In this document: piece by piece, positions 7,455 through 18,191 of the stretch | How positions within the stretch are numbered: the first letter of the stretch is position 1 | Layout: each line of letters begins with the position of its first letter | Source: Curtobacterium sp. MCSS17_008 | GTDB lineage: Bacteria; Actinomycetota; Actinomycetes; Actinomycetales; Microbacteriaceae | Length of the DNA: 64,000 bases | Assembly (NCBI RefSeq): GCF_003234185.1 | Contig: NZ_QKSM01000001.1 | Coordinates: 310,001 to 374,000 of the forward strand | Reading direction: 5' to 3' | Translations under genes and position numbers: made by a program | Notes under the pieces: model-generated | Database searches by the model: none | What the model was told of the DNA's origin: nothing | The model's input: the letters and a program-made list of their open reading frames with translations, nothing else

Positions 7455-9894
7455 AGACCGTCGCGTAGGCGACGATGCCGCGGCGTACCGCGTCCGTCGC
7501 CCGACGGGCGGTCTGGGCGAGCTCGTCGTCACCGGCGTTCCGGATCTGGTCGAGCAGGTCGATCACCTGCTTCGACCACCGCACGAAGTCGCCGGCGGGC
7601 ATGTCGAGCGTGCGGAGCACGTCGTCGAGCGCCGTCCCGGACGCCCACCGGAACATGCCGACGGACATCGCCGGGGTCGGCGGCTGCGAGCCGGCGAGGC
7701 GGGCGTCCCGCTCGATGTCGTCGAGCCGGGCCCAGATCGTCAGCGTCTCGTCGAGCGCCGGGCGGAACGCGCCCCGCGGCAGGGCGTGCTCGGTGCCGGG
7801 CGCGTCCTCGCGTCGGGGCTGGTAGACGATCGTGGCGGCCATCGCGGCGAGCTGCGCGGGCGTGAGGTCCTTCCAGACCCCGGCCTCGAGGCACTCGGCG
7901 ACGAGCAGGTCGCGCTCCCCGTAGATGCGCTGCAGGCGGCGACCGCCAGCGGCCACCGTCGCCTCGTCGTCACCCGTCGCGACGAGGTAGCCGAGTTGCA
8001 GCAGCACGTCCGTGACACGGTCGAACGTCGTCGCGACGGCGCCCGTGCGGGACCGGATCTGCTGCACGAGCTTGTCGTTGGCCCGCTTGAGCTTGTACCA
8101 GCGCTCCGCCCAGCGCGCGTGCGCCTCGCGGTCGGGGCAGGCGTGGCAGGGGTGCCGCTGCATCTGCCGACGGACCTCGGTGATCGCGGCCTGTCGCTCC
8201 TGACGCGCTCCGTGGGACGCCTCGCGGCCGCCGGGCACGTTCGTCCGCTCCAGGTCCGAGAGCCGACGACGGAGGGCCGCGTACTCGGTGAAGTCGCCGA
8301 GGTGGCACTCCATCGCGCGCTGGTAGCCGTCGAGCGACTCCTGCTGCGACCGCACCTTGCGGGCCAGGTCGACGACCGAGCGGTCCGCCTGGAACTGCGC
8401 GAACGACGTCTCCAAAACCTCGCGCGTGCGCTGCCGGCCGAACTGCTCGATGAGGTTCACGGCCATGTTGTAGGTCGGCTTGAACGAGGAGTTGAGCGGG
8501 TACGTGCGACGGCTCGCCAGCGACGCGACCGCCTGCGGGTCGAGCCCGTCGGACCACTGGATGACGGAGTGGCCCTCGACGTCGATGCCGCGACGGCCGG
8601 CGCGGCCGGTGAGCTGCGTGTACTCCCCCGGCGTGATCGGCACCCGCGCCTCGCCGTTGAACTTCTCGAGCTTCTCGAGCACGACCGTCCGCGCCGGCAT
8701 GTTCACGCCCAGCGCCAGCGTCTCGGTCGCGAAGACGACCTTGAGGAGCTTGCGCTGGAAGAGGTCCTCGACGACCTCCTTGAAGGCCGGCAGGAGTCCG
8801 GCGTGGTGGGCGGCGACGCCGCGCTCGAGTCCTTCGAGCCACTCCCAGTAGCCGAGGACGGCGAGGTCCTCGTCGAGCAGGGTGCGGCAGTGGTACTCCG
8901 CGGTCTCGCGGATCTCGTTGCGCTCGTCGGCCGTCGTCAGCGAGATGCCCGAGCGCAGGACCTGGCGGACACCCTGGTCGCACCCGTTCCGGCTGAACAC
9001 GAAGAAGATCGCCGGCAGGAGCATCCGCTCGTCGAGCACCTTGGCGATCTGCTCGCGGTACATCTTCTCGGTGCGCGGGCCGCGCCGCTCCGGGTAGCCA
9101 CCGCGGCCGCGGCGCCCGCGGTGTCCGCCGCCGTGCCGTTCACTCCGCGAGGCGCCACCGACGAGCCGGAGCAGCTCCGGGTTGACGCGGTTCGTCGCCG
9201 CGGCGCCGCTCGAGTCGAACAGGTCGACCATCTTCGACCCGACGAGCACGTGCTGCTCGAGGGGGACCGGGCGGTCCTCGGACACGATCACGTCCGTGTC
9301 GCCACGGACGGTCTGGAGCCAGTCGCCGAACTCCTCGGCGTTCGACACCGTCGCGCTGAGCGAGACGAGCCGGACCTCGGTCGGCAGGTGCAGGATGACC
9401 TCTTCCCACACGGCCCCACGGAAGCGGTCGGCCAGGTAGTGCACCTCGTCCAGCACGACCCACGCCAGGTCGTCGAGCAGATCCGAGTCCGCGTAGATCA
9501 TGTTGCGCAGGACCTCGGTGGTCATCACGACGACGCGGGCTCGCGGGTTGACGTTCGTGTCGCCGGTGAGCAGCCCCACCTCGGACTCGCCGTAGTCGGC
9601 CACCAGCTCGTTGTACTTCTGGTTGCTCAACGCCTTCATCGGCGTCGTGTAGAAGACCTTCGCGGTGGGCTGGCGCATGGCGAGCCAGATGGCGAACTCC
9701 GCGACGATCGTCTTGCCGGCGCCGGTCGGTGCCGCCACCAGGACGCTGCGGCCCTGGTCGAGCGCGTCGCACGCGGCGATCTGGAAGGGGTCGAGGTCGA
9801 ACCGCAGGTCGGAGCGGAACAGCTCGAGGTTGCGCGAGCGGTTGCGGACCTTCGCGGCCTGGAACCGCTCCGCGGCACTGGGGACGGTCGCCAT
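7453..9894 (-). CDS. helY: Ski2/Mtr4-type DEAD/DEAH RNA helicase HelY
   Basis: An 813-residue superfamily II helicase of the actinobacterial HelY type. Walker A is APTGAGKT at 55-62, the DEVH box at 149-152, the SAT motif follows (LVSLSATVSN), and motif VI reads QLTGRAGRRGID. A carboxy-terminal DSHCT-like region completes it. A Cys/His-containing segment (CHACPDREAH) and a basic Arg/Gly insertion (SERHGGGHRGRRGRGGY) are visible. ATG 9894 overlaps the tatC stop by one base, so the genes are coupled; the open frame further upstream belongs to tatC sequence out of frame. helY next to tatC is a conserved actinobacterial arrangement. Confidence 0.92.
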   Translation of the reverse strand: MATVPSAAERFQAAKVRNRSRNLELFRSDLRFDLDPFQIAACDALDQGRSVLVAAPTGAGKTIVAEFAIWLAMRQPTAKVFYTTPMKALSNQKYNELVADYGESEVGLLTGDTNVNPRARVVVMTTEVLRNMIYADSDLLDDLAWVVLDEVHYLADRFRGAVWEEVILHLPTEVRLVSLSATVSNAEEFGDWLQTVRGDTDVIVSEDRPVPLEQHVLVGSKMVDLFDSSGAAATNRVNPELLRLVGGASRSERHGGGHRGRRGRGGYPERRGPRTEKMYREQIAKVLDERMLLPAIFFVFSRNGCDQGVRQVLRSGISLTTADERNEIRETAEYHCRTLLDEDLAVLGYWEWLEGLERGVAAHHAGLLPAFKEVVEDLFQRKLLKVVFATETLALGVNMPARTVVLEKLEKFNGEARVPITPGEYTQLTGRAGRRGIDVEGHSVIQWSDGLDPQAVASLASRRTYPLNSSFKPTYNMAVNLIEQFGRQRTREVLETSFAQFQADRSVVDLARKVRSQQESLDGYQRAMECHLGDFTEYAALRRRLSDLERTNVPGGREASHGARQERQAAITEVRRQMQRHPCHACPDREAHARWAERWYKLKRANDKLVQQIRSRTGAVATTFDRVTDVLLQLGYLVATGDDEATVAAGGRRLQRIYGERDLLVAECLEAGVWKDLTPAQLAAMAATIVYQPRREDAPGTEHALPRGAFRPALDETLTIWARLDDIERDARLAGSQPPTPAMSVGMFRWASGTALDDVLRTLDMPAGDFVRWSKQVIDLLDQIRNAGDDELAQTARRATDAVRRGIVAYATV

Positions 9895-10715
9895 CAGAGT
9901 CCGTACTCCTCGTCGAGCTTCGCCTGGCGCTTGGCGACGCGGCGGTCGTGCAGCCACGTGACCGCGCAGGCCGCCAGGTAGAGCACCACCATCGGGATCG
10001 CGAGCAGGAACATCGAGATGACGTCCGCCGACGGGGTCACGATGGCGCAGAAGACCATGATGCAGAGGATCGCCACGCGCCACGACCTGATGATCGAGCT
10101 CGCCGACAGCACGCCGACGAAGTTGAGCAGCACGAGGAACACCGGCAGCACGAACGCGATGCCGACGGCGACGATGAGCTTGATGACGAAGTCGTAGTAC
10201 GCCTTCGCGTCGACGATCGAGGTGTCCTGGGTCGAGACGAAGCTGCCGAGGATCCCGACGACGTGGGGCAGGATGTACCAACCGAACCAGCACCCGGCGA
10301 AGAACAGCGGGATCGCGGTGCCGAGGAAGCCGAACACGTACTGCTTCTCACGCCGCACGAGCGCGGGAACGATGAACGCCCAGACCTGGTAGAGCCAGAC
10401 CGGGCTCGAGATGACGATGCCGATGGTGATCGCGATCTGCAGCTTGAGGTCGAAGGCCCCGGTGATCATCGGGAAGTTGAGCTCGGCGGTGTGCCCACCG
10501 ACCTCGGCCAGCTGCGTGACGGGCTGACGCAGGGCGTCGAGCACGAACGGGGTGAGGAACCAGCCGCCGACCGCGCAGACCACGACCGCGAGGACCGCCT
10601 TGAAGAGGCGGTTGCGCAGCTCGATGAGGTGCTGCCCGAGCGACATGCGGCCTTCGGTGTCCTTCTTCGGACGCCCGGGCCGCTTCGCCCGTCCGCTCGC
10701 GGTCGTCGAAGCCAT
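9894..10715 (-). CDS. tatC: Twin-arginine translocase subunit TatC
   Basis: A 273-residue six-helix membrane protein, the receptor for twin-arginine signal peptides. Family motifs visible are MSLGQHLIELRNRLFKA near the amino terminus and the helix-rich core ending IPMVVLYLAACAV. The tatA gene that usually sits between pafC and tatC is missing: the 96-base gap holds only a half repeat and a promoter. A TAGGAT box at 10722-10727 lies six bases upstream of ATG 10715 with no Shine-Dalgarno, which points to leaderless transcription. TatA must be encoded elsewhere. Confidence 0.94.
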   Translation of the reverse strand: MASTTASGRAKRPGRPKKDTEGRMSLGQHLIELRNRLFKAVLAVVVCAVGGWFLTPFVLDALRQPVTQLAEVGGHTAELNFPMITGAFDLKLQIAITIGIVISSPVWLYQVWAFIVPALVRREKQYVFGFLGTAIPLFFAGCWFGWYILPHVVGILGSFVSTQDTSIVDAKAYYDFVIKLIVAVGIAFVLPVFLVLLNFVGVLSASSIIRSWRVAILCIMVFCAIVTPSADVISMFLLAIPMVVLYLAACAVTWLHDRRVAKRQAKLDEEYGL

Positions 10716-10782
10716 GGACCGATCCTACGGGACCCGGACCGACAGTCGGCCCCGAGGCCGCGGACCCACAGCGCGTGTGCTG

Positions 10783-10811
10783 GCCGGGAGGCGCGGTGCG
10801 GGCCCGCCCCG
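10783..10811. repeat. Half family A element
   Basis: GCCGGGAGGCGCGGTGCG at 10783-10800 matches the left arm of the hairpin at 63163-63202, but the right arm is eroded to GCCCCG. It abuts the pafC stop codon (10812-10814) in the pafC-tatC gap, where the tatA gene is usually found. Confidence 0.55.
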
Positions 10812-11783
10812 CTACTCGCCGGCGAGGGCCGCCTCGGCGAAGGCCCGCACGGCGGCGCGCGCCTCCGGCGGGTCGAGCACGACCGCGCGACCGGGCAGCC
10901 CGGCCACGAGGCGCACGACGCCGTCGAAGCCGTTCGACGCGGCGAGGCGGATGCGCACCCGGCCGTCGGCGTCCTCGGCGTCGGCGGTGTCGGCCAGGTA
11001 GTCGGCCACGAGCGGCAGCGACGAGCAGTCGAGCTCGACCGTCACGATGACGTCCCCGCCCGACTGCTGGAACAGCGTGTCCGGGATGACGACGTCGTCG
11101 ATGGACTTCTCGGCGGGACGGTCGTCGACGCGGACGTTCGACATCCGGTCGAGCCGGAACGTCCGGAGCGCCTGACGGTCGAGGTCCCACGCACGCAGGT
11201 ACCAGTCGGTGTCGATCGACTCGACGCGCAGCGGGTCCACCCGGCGGGTGCCGCCCCGCGTGCGCGGTCCGGCGTACTCGAACGCGAGGCCGCGGCCGTC
11301 GGCGACCGCCCTGCGGATGGTGGTCAGCGCGGCGTCGTGCAGGTCCTGTCCGACGGCGACGTTCGACGCCGCTCCCCCGGCACCGCGGGAGAGCTTCGCC
11401 ATCAGGGCGCGGATCGCGTCGCGGTCGGCGGCCTCGGGCAGCGCCGAGAGGTACTGCAGACCGGCGATGAGGGCCGAGGCCTCCCGTGCGGAGAGCCGTG
11501 GCGAGTCGTCGATCGCGACGAGGTTCGTGAGGACGATCATGTCGTTCTGCTCGAAGTCGTCCCAGGCGATGTCGAACAGGTCGCCGTGCTGGTACTGCAT
11601 CGTCTCGCCCGGCACACCCGACACCGCGATGAGCTCGACCGCCCGGCGGATGCGCTGCTCGGACACGCCGAAGTGCCGCGCCGCCTCGGCCACCGAGACG
11701 CGCTCGTGGTCGATGAGGTACGGCACGAGGACGAGCAGGAACGCGAGCTTGTCCTGTGCCTGGAGCGGTTGCTGGTCAGCCAC
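10812..11783 (-). CDS. pafC: WYL-domain transcriptional regulator PafC
   Basis: A 323-residue regulator with an amino-terminal winged helix-turn-helix (VSVAEAARHFGVSEQRIRRAVELI, split here across about residues 28-52) and a WYL domain (VRVDPLRVESIDTDWYLRAWDLD region), followed by a WCX extension. With PafB it forms the heterodimeric activator of the LexA-independent DNA damage response in mycobacteria. GTG at 11783 is chosen because it overlaps the pafB stop by eight bases and gives the conserved start VADQQPLQAQDKLAFLL; the longer frame would run into pafB. Confidence 0.9.
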   Translation of the reverse strand: MADQQPLQAQDKLAFLLVLVPYLIDHERVSVAEAARHFGVSEQRIRRAVELIAVSGVPGETMQYQHGDLFDIAWDDFEQNDMIVLTNLVAIDDSPRLSAREASALIAGLQYLSALPEAADRDAIRALMAKLSRGAGGAASNVAVGQDLHDAALTTIRRAVADGRGLAFEYAGPRTRGGTRRVDPLRVESIDTDWYLRAWDLDRQALRTFRLDRMSNVRVDDRPAEKSIDDVVIPDTLFQQSGGDVIVTVELDCSSLPLVADYLADTADAEDADGRVRIRLAASNGFDGVVRLVAGLPGRAVVLDPPEARAAVRAFAEAALAGE

Positions 11784-12816
11784 GGGCAGCTCCGGCGGTG
11801 TCGGTGTGGTCGGCGACGAGCGCACGCAGGCGGGCGACGACCCGGTCGCGCAGCGCCGCGGGCTCGAGCACCCGGACCTCGGGACCGAAGGCCGCGAGGT
11901 CCTCGGCCAGGATGTGCGGATCGACGTGGTGCACGACGAGCACGCCGTCGGCGTCGACCTCGGTGCCGCGTCGACGCTGCAGGCGGCGCTCGGCGTCGGA
12001 TCCCGGCTCCACGGCGATGCGGGCGGTGCGCTCGGACCAGACGCGGTCGAGCTCGGCCAGCGCGCGCTCGGCGGCGCCGGCCGGCGCGGGGTGCTGGCCG
12101 ACCTCGTACACGGACACCGGTCCGACGATGCGGGAGAGCAGGTAGTTCTTCGTGCCGCCGGTGGAGAACTCGTCCGCGGTGAGCATCCAGCGCCCGCCGT
12201 GCTGGACGAGCGCGAGCGGTGCGAGCTCCCGCCGACGGGGCTCGTGCTCCCCCGGCGTGATGTAGTCGAAGCGCACCGCCGCCGCGCGGTCGAGCGCCGA
12301 GCGCAGGGGCTCGAAGGCGGCGTCGCGTGCTCGGAGGCGCGGGGCGTACGCGGCCATCCCGGTGGGGTTCTGCCCCGGGGTCGCCTCGGCGTCCTCGGAA
12401 CCGGCCGAGCGCACCTTGAGCAGGGCTCGCCGCGAGTCCGTGGACAGTGCCCCCTCGCGCCACGCCATCGCCGCGAGCGAGAGCAACGCCGACTCGTCCG
12501 GGGTGAACCGGACGTCGAGGGGCAGGTCGTACTCGCCCTTCGGGATCCGGTACCGGAGCGTCTGGTTGTTGCCGGCGGACCCGGGCGTCTCGATCGTCTC
12601 GAGGGGGATGCCGAGCTCGCGGACGTCGTCCTTGTCGCGCTCGAACTGCCGCTCCAACGAGGCGTTGTCGCCGCCGGGTGCGTACCGCTGCCGGTAGCCC
12701 TGGACGTTGGCCAGGATCTCCGCCTTGGTCAGGCCCGACTCCGTCGAGAGCAGCGCGAGCACGAGGCTGAAGAGCCGCTCCTCGGCGGGTACGCGGGGAG
12801 CTCTGGTGGCTGGCAC
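11776..12816 (-). CDS. pafB: WYL-domain transcriptional regulator PafB
   Basis: A 346-residue partner of PafC with the same plan: an amino-terminal winged helix (about 8-70, ERLFSLVLALLSTESGLTKAEI), a WYL domain (about 200-280) and a WCX tail. PafBC activates repair genes through promoters carrying TGTCRGTG-N8-TANNNT, which are found twice in this window. The start is GTG 12816, seven bases after a TAGGAT box (12824-12829), so the mRNA is probably leaderless. It follows the FKBP lipoprotein gene after 71 bases. The proteasome genes that give this regulator its name are absent here. Confidence 0.9.
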   Translation of the reverse strand: MPATRAPRVPAEERLFSLVLALLSTESGLTKAEILANVQGYRQRYAPGGDNASLERQFERDKDDVRELGIPLETIETPGSAGNNQTLRYRIPKGEYDLPLDVRFTPDESALLSLAAMAWREGALSTDSRRALLKVRSAGSEDAEATPGQNPTGMAAYAPRLRARDAAFEPLRSALDRAAAVRFDYITPGEHEPRRRELAPLALVQHGGRWMLTADEFSTGGTKNYLLSRIVGPVSVYEVGQHPAPAGAAERALAELDRVWSERTARIAVEPGSDAERRLQRRRGTEVDADGVLVVHHVDPHILAEDLAAFGPEVRVLEPAALRDRVVARLRALVADHTDTAGAARG

Positions 12817-12834
12817 GAGCCCGATCCTACGGCA

Positions 12835-12862
12835 GCGCGGGTGCGCCGGAGTGCACCCGCGC
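12835..12862. terminator. 10-bp hairpin between FKBP and pafB genes
   Basis: GCGCGGGTGC at 12835-12844 pairs with 12853-12862. It sits just beyond the leftward FKBP gene and just upstream of the pafB promoter, so it could separate the two transcripts. No T-tract follows. Confidence 0.45.
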
Positions 12863-12887
12863 CGCGGTCGGTGGACGGTCGGTCGGG

Positions 12888-13811
12888 TCAGGCGGGCATC
12901 TTGCCGAGCACGTCGATCACGTACGCGGTGGTGCCGTCCTGCTGGTGCACGATCGCGAGGACCTGGTCGCCCACACGGTGCCCGACGACGGCGTTCCGGA
13001 CGCCGTCGATGACCTGGCCCTTCGCCAGCGGGATCGCCTGGGCGCCCGAGCCGTCGGTCCAGCTCGAGCCGATGACCGACGATTCGCCGTTGCTGCCCGC
13101 CCACGACACGGCCGTGTACTTGATGACCGCGGAGTCCTCCGCGGTGAGCTCCGCGCCCGAGCCCTTGCGGAGCAGGTGCAGGGCGTCGTCCTCCGGCGCG
13201 CTCCACGACGGGATCGTGATGCCCGGGGCGCCGGAGGGGGCCAGGACCACGGCGGGCATGCCGTCGCCGGCGAGCTGCGGGGTGCCGGTCGCGCGGGCGT
13301 CGAACGCCTGCTTGACGTCCATGACCGCGATGACGGCGTCCTCGGCCTTGCTGGACGACCCAGGAACGGTGGCCGCACCGCTCAGCTCGCTCTTCGGCAG
13401 CGCGACCGCGAGCCGGTCTCCGACGTGCGCGCACTCGAGCGCGCTGCCGAGCGCGCCGTAGTTCGCGGCACCGGCGGTGATCGGTGCGGTCTGGCCCGAG
13501 TAGCCGCTGGTCTGGGCGACCTTGCCGGTCGCGCCGTCCACCAGGGTGTACTCGACGAGGGTAGGCGTACCCTCCTCGATCTGTCGGCCGTCGCCGGAGC
13601 GCAGGACCGAGACCTGGGTGCCCGACGTGGTCAGTCCGGACGGCACCGACACCTTCGGCTCCTCGCCGAACGCACCCGTCGCCGTCACCGCCGCCGACGC
13701 GGCACCGGGCGCGGGGCACGCCGACGGTGCGGAACCGGCTCCGCTCGCGGCGCAGCCCGTGAGGGAGGCGGCGAGGCCGATGGTGACCAGGAGTGCGGGG
13801 ATGGTGCGCAC
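12888..13811 (-). CDS. FKBP-type peptidyl-prolyl isomerase lipoprotein
   Basis: A 307-residue exported lipoprotein. The signal peptide VRTIPALLVTIGLAASLTGC ends in the lipobox LTGC (Cys20). The mature protein shows FKBP-type features in its carboxy-terminal half (about 215-307), including AIPLAKGQVIDGVRNAVVGHRVGDQVLAIV, preceded by a degenerate FKBP-like region. I prefer GTG 13811 (RBS AGAGGG) to the ATG at 13844, because a TAGGCT box at 13849-13854 would start the transcript at about the ATG. In Streptomyces FKBP genes also lie between the proteasome and pafBC genes, so it is a retained member of that locus. Confidence 0.8.
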   Translation of the reverse strand: MRTIPALLVTIGLAASLTGCAASGAGSAPSACPAPGAASAAVTATGAFGEEPKVSVPSGLTTSGTQVSVLRSGDGRQIEEGTPTLVEYTLVDGATGKVAQTSGYSGQTAPITAGAANYGALGSALECAHVGDRLAVALPKSELSGAATVPGSSSKAEDAVIAVMDVKQAFDARATGTPQLAGDGMPAVVLAPSGAPGITIPSWSAPEDDALHLLRKGSGAELTAEDSAVIKYTAVSWAGSNGESSVIGSSWTDGSGAQAIPLAKGQVIDGVRNAVVGHRVGDQVLAIVHQQDGTTAYVIDVLGKMPA

Positions 13812-13851
13812 GGACCCTCTTTCCGTTCGGTGCTGGACGGGCATGCGTAGC

Positions 13852-15644
<1,793 letters not shown>

Positions 15645-15792
15645 GGGCGACGAGTCTACCGGGGCGCGCGTTCCGCTCCGGGCGGACGGAGGGGTGCCGA
15701 CGCCACGCCGAGGCCTATCCTGGGTGATCGACCGTGTCCGGCCGCGCGCGCTCCGTCGCGCGCGCCCCGCTCCACCACCAGGAGGCCCCTCC

Positions 15793-16728
15793 GTGCCACA
15801 GCACTCCCCCTTCAGCGACGGCCGACTGCTCGTCGTCGCGTTCGAGGGCTGGAACGACGCCGGTGAGGCGGCCAGCGGCCTCGCCCGCCGCATCGTCGAC
15901 GCGCTGGAGCTCGACGAGCTGCGCGAGATCGACGGCGAGCGGTACGTCGACTACCAGTTCAACCGGCCGAACGTCGGCACCGCTGAGGACGGCTCGCGCG
16001 GCATCCAGTGGCCTCGCATCGTGCTCTACGGCCCGGGCGCGGGCGGCCGTCCGGTGGTCGGAGCGACCGGCTCCGAGTCCGACCGCGACGTGTTCGTGCT
16101 CGTCGGGCCCGAGCCGTCGCGGACCTGGCGCGGGTTCTGCGCCGAGGTCATCGACCTGGCGGACGTCCACTCGATCGACGCGGTGGTCTTCGTCGGCGCG
16201 ATGCTCGCCGACGTCCCGCACACCCGTCCGATCTCGGTGTTCGTGTCGAGCGAGGACGCCGGTGTCCGCGCCGCGTTCGACGTCGACCGCTCGTCGTACG
16301 AGGGGCCCACCGGCATCCTCGGCGTGCTGTCCGACGCGATGGACACCGCCGGCCTCACCACGCTGTCGCTCTGGGCGTCGGTCCCGCACTACGTGCACAA
16401 CTCGCCCTCGCCGAAGGCCACCCTCTCGCTGCTCGACAAGATCGAGGAGCTCGCCGACGTCACGGTCCCCCGCGGCAGTCTGCTCGACGAGGCCACCGAG
16501 TGGGAGGAGGGCATCGACGCCCTCGCCGCGGACGACGAGGACATGGCGAGCTACATCGGACAGCTCGAGCAGGCGCGCGACACCGTCGACTCGCCCGAGG
16601 CCTCCGGTGACGCCATCGCCCAGGAGTTCGAGCAGTACCTCCGTCGGCGTGAGCGCAAGGACGGCAAGGACGGCGGCACCGCCGGCGGCGAGGGCCCGTG
16701 GCGGCCCCCGCAGCCCCCGCAGCAGTAG
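15793..16728 (+). CDS. PAC2 family protein
   Basis: A 311-residue PAC2 (proteasome assembly chaperone-like) protein, similar to mycobacterial Rv2125. Family features are LLVVAFEGWNDAGEAAS at the amino terminus and SVPHYVHNSPSPKATL in the core. The end is charged and Pro-rich. GTG 15793 has a textbook AGGAGG seven bases upstream (15780-15785). In other actinobacteria this gene also lies between mshC and trmI. Its retention without the proteasome genes shows that it is not strictly tied to them. A family A hairpin begins ten bases after the stop. Confidence 0.88.
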   Translation: MPQHSPFSDGRLLVVAFEGWNDAGEAASGLARRIVDALELDELREIDGERYVDYQFNRPNVGTAEDGSRGIQWPRIVLYGPGAGGRPVVGATGSESDRDVFVLVGPEPSRTWRGFCAEVIDLADVHSIDAVVFVGAMLADVPHTRPISVFVSSEDAGVRAAFDVDRSSYEGPTGILGVLSDAMDTAGLTTLSLWASVPHYVHNSPSPKATLSLLDKIEELADVTVPRGSLLDEATEWEEGIDALAADDEDMASYIGQLEQARDTVDSPEASGDAIAQEFEQYLRRRERKDGKDGGTAGGEGPWRPPQPPQQ

Positions 16729-16738
16729 ACGTCACCAC

Positions 16739-16792
16739 CGCATCGGACGGGAGGCGCGGTGCCGGCTGGCACCGCGCCTCCCGTCCGATGCG
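16739..16792. terminator. Family A hairpin (25-bp perfect stem)
   Basis: Bases 16739-16763 pair perfectly with 16768-16792 around loop GGCT; the arm core is GACGGGAGGCGCGGTGCC. It lies ten bases after the PAC2 stop and is the longest perfect member of the family in this window. Confidence 0.85.
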
Positions 16793-16815
16793 CGGTCCGG
16801 CCGAGCGGTGTCCCC

Positions 16816-16908
16816 GTTCCGGTCGCACGACCCGCCGCTCAGGTCCCGCCCCGCCGGCGGGTCCTGCGACCGGAAGGACCGCGGGCGGCGTGTCGTGCGA
16901 CGGGGAAC
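16816..16908. repeat. Family B long imperfect inverted repeat
   Basis: GTCGCACGAC at 16822-16831 pairs with GTCGTGCGAC at 16892-16901. Pairing extends inward (CGCCGC with GCGGCG) and outward (GTTCC with GGAAC) with small bulges, enclosing about 46 bases. The same core occurs twice at 53374-53599. It lies between the convergent PAC2 and mshC genes. Confidence 0.65.
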
Positions 16909-16946
16909 GACCGCGGCCGGGCGCCGGCGGCGAGCACCGCCGAGGG

Positions 16947-18191
16947 TCAGGCCAGGCGGATGCCGAGCAGCGCGTCGACCAGGTCGACGAGCTCCGGTGT
17001 GGCCCGCGTGCCCGCGGCGATCGCCGTGTCGACGGCGGCCACCGCGCCCGGCGTGTCGAGGTCGTCGGCGACGCGGGCACGGATGCGGGTGATCGCATCA
17101 GCCGCGTCCCCCGCCTGCCCGCCACGAGCACCCGTGGCCCAGGCGTCCCAGGTCGCCAGGCGGGTCGTCGCGCTGGACAGCTCGCCGTCGAACCACTCCC
17201 AGTCGTCCGAGTACTTGTGCGACAGCAGCGCGAGCCGGACCGCCCGCGGGTCGGCGCCGTCGTCGAGCAGCCCCCGCACGGTGACGAGGTTGCCGAGCGA
17301 CTTCGAGATCTTCGACCCCTGGTAGGCGATCATCCCGGTGTGCACGAACGCGTTCGCGAGCGGCTGGTGTGCGAGCGCCGCGGCGTGCCCGGCGCTCATC
17401 TCGTGGTGCGGGAAGACGAGGTCGCTGCCGCCGCCCTGCACGCTGATCGGCAGACCGAGGCGGTCGCCGGCGATGACGCTGCACTCGATGTGCCAACCCG
17501 GACGTCCGGGGCCCACGGCCGTGTCCCAGCTCGGTTCCCCCGCCCGTGCGGCGCGCCAGAGCAGCGGATCGAGCGGGTCGCGCTTGCCTGCCCGGTCGGG
17601 GTCGCCCCCGCGTTCGGCCGACAGGGCGGTCATCGTCTCGCGGTCGAGCCGGCTCTCGTCGCCGAGCGCCCACGCCTCGGTGGGTCGGTTCACGTCGAAG
17701 TAGACGTCGTCGCCCTCGGAGTCGTCGGTCGGCACGTCGTAGGCGTACCCGGTCTCCTGCAGGTACGCGACCGCCTCGGCGATCCGCTCGACCTCGTCCG
17801 TCACCGCCACGAAGTCGTCCGGCGGCAGGACGCGGAGCGCCTCCATGTCGCGGCGGAACAGGTCGATCTGCGACGCGGCGAGTTCCCGCCAGTCCATACC
17901 GTCGCGGTCGGCACGCTCGAGCAGCGGGTCGTCGACGTCGGTGGTGTTCTGCGCGTACTCGACCTCGAGGCCGGCGTCCCGCCAGGCGCGGCCGAGCGTG
18001 TCGAACGCCAGGTACGTCGCCGCGTGGCCGAGGTGCGTGGCGTCGTACGGGGTGATGCCGCAGACGTACAGCGCGGCGCGCTCCTCACCGCGCGTCGGGT
18101 CCACCGGCTTCCCGGCGGCGGTGTCGTGCACCACGGGACGGGGCGCGTCGCCCGGGACGGACGGGACGGACGGGGCCTCCCAGGCCCTCAC
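16947..18191 (-). CDS. mshC: Cysteine:1D-myo-inositol 2-amino-2-deoxy-glucopyranoside ligase
   Basis: A 414-residue class I aminoacyl-tRNA synthetase relative that joins cysteine to GlcN-Ins, the penultimate step of mycothiol synthesis. The HIGH-type motif is HLGH at 53-56 and KISKS is at 294-298. Zinc ligands are Cys44 (YVCGITPY), Cys237 (WHIECS) and His262 (PHHEMSAGHA). It is distinguished from cysteinyl-tRNA synthetase by its length and by lacking the anticodon-binding tail. GTG 18191 overlaps the uppP stop (GTGA), so the two are coupled. It implies that the organism uses mycothiol as its redox thiol. Confidence 0.94.
   Translation of the reverse strand: MRAWEAPSVPSVPGDAPRPVVHDTAAGKPVDPTRGEERAALYVCGITPYDATHLGHAATYLAFDTLGRAWRDAGLEVEYAQNTTDVDDPLLERADRDGMDWRELAASQIDLFRRDMEALRVLPPDDFVAVTDEVERIAEAVAYLQETGYAYDVPTDDSEGDDVYFDVNRPTEAWALGDESRLDRETMTALSAERGGDPDRAGKRDPLDPLLWRAARAGEPSWDTAVGPGRPGWHIECSVIAGDRLGLPISVQGGGSDLVFPHHEMSAGHAAALAHQPLANAFVHTGMIAYQGSKISKSLGNLVTVRGLLDDGADPRAVRLALLSHKYSDDWEWFDGELSSATTRLATWDAWATGARGGQAGDAADAITRIRARVADDLDTPGAVAAVDTAIAAGTRATPELVDLVDALLGIRLA

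Noticed and set aside
7135-9981. A 948-residue rightward frame across lnt and helY
   Set aside because: It is antisense to two genes with complete catalytic motifs; its composition is typical of a third-position GC shadow.
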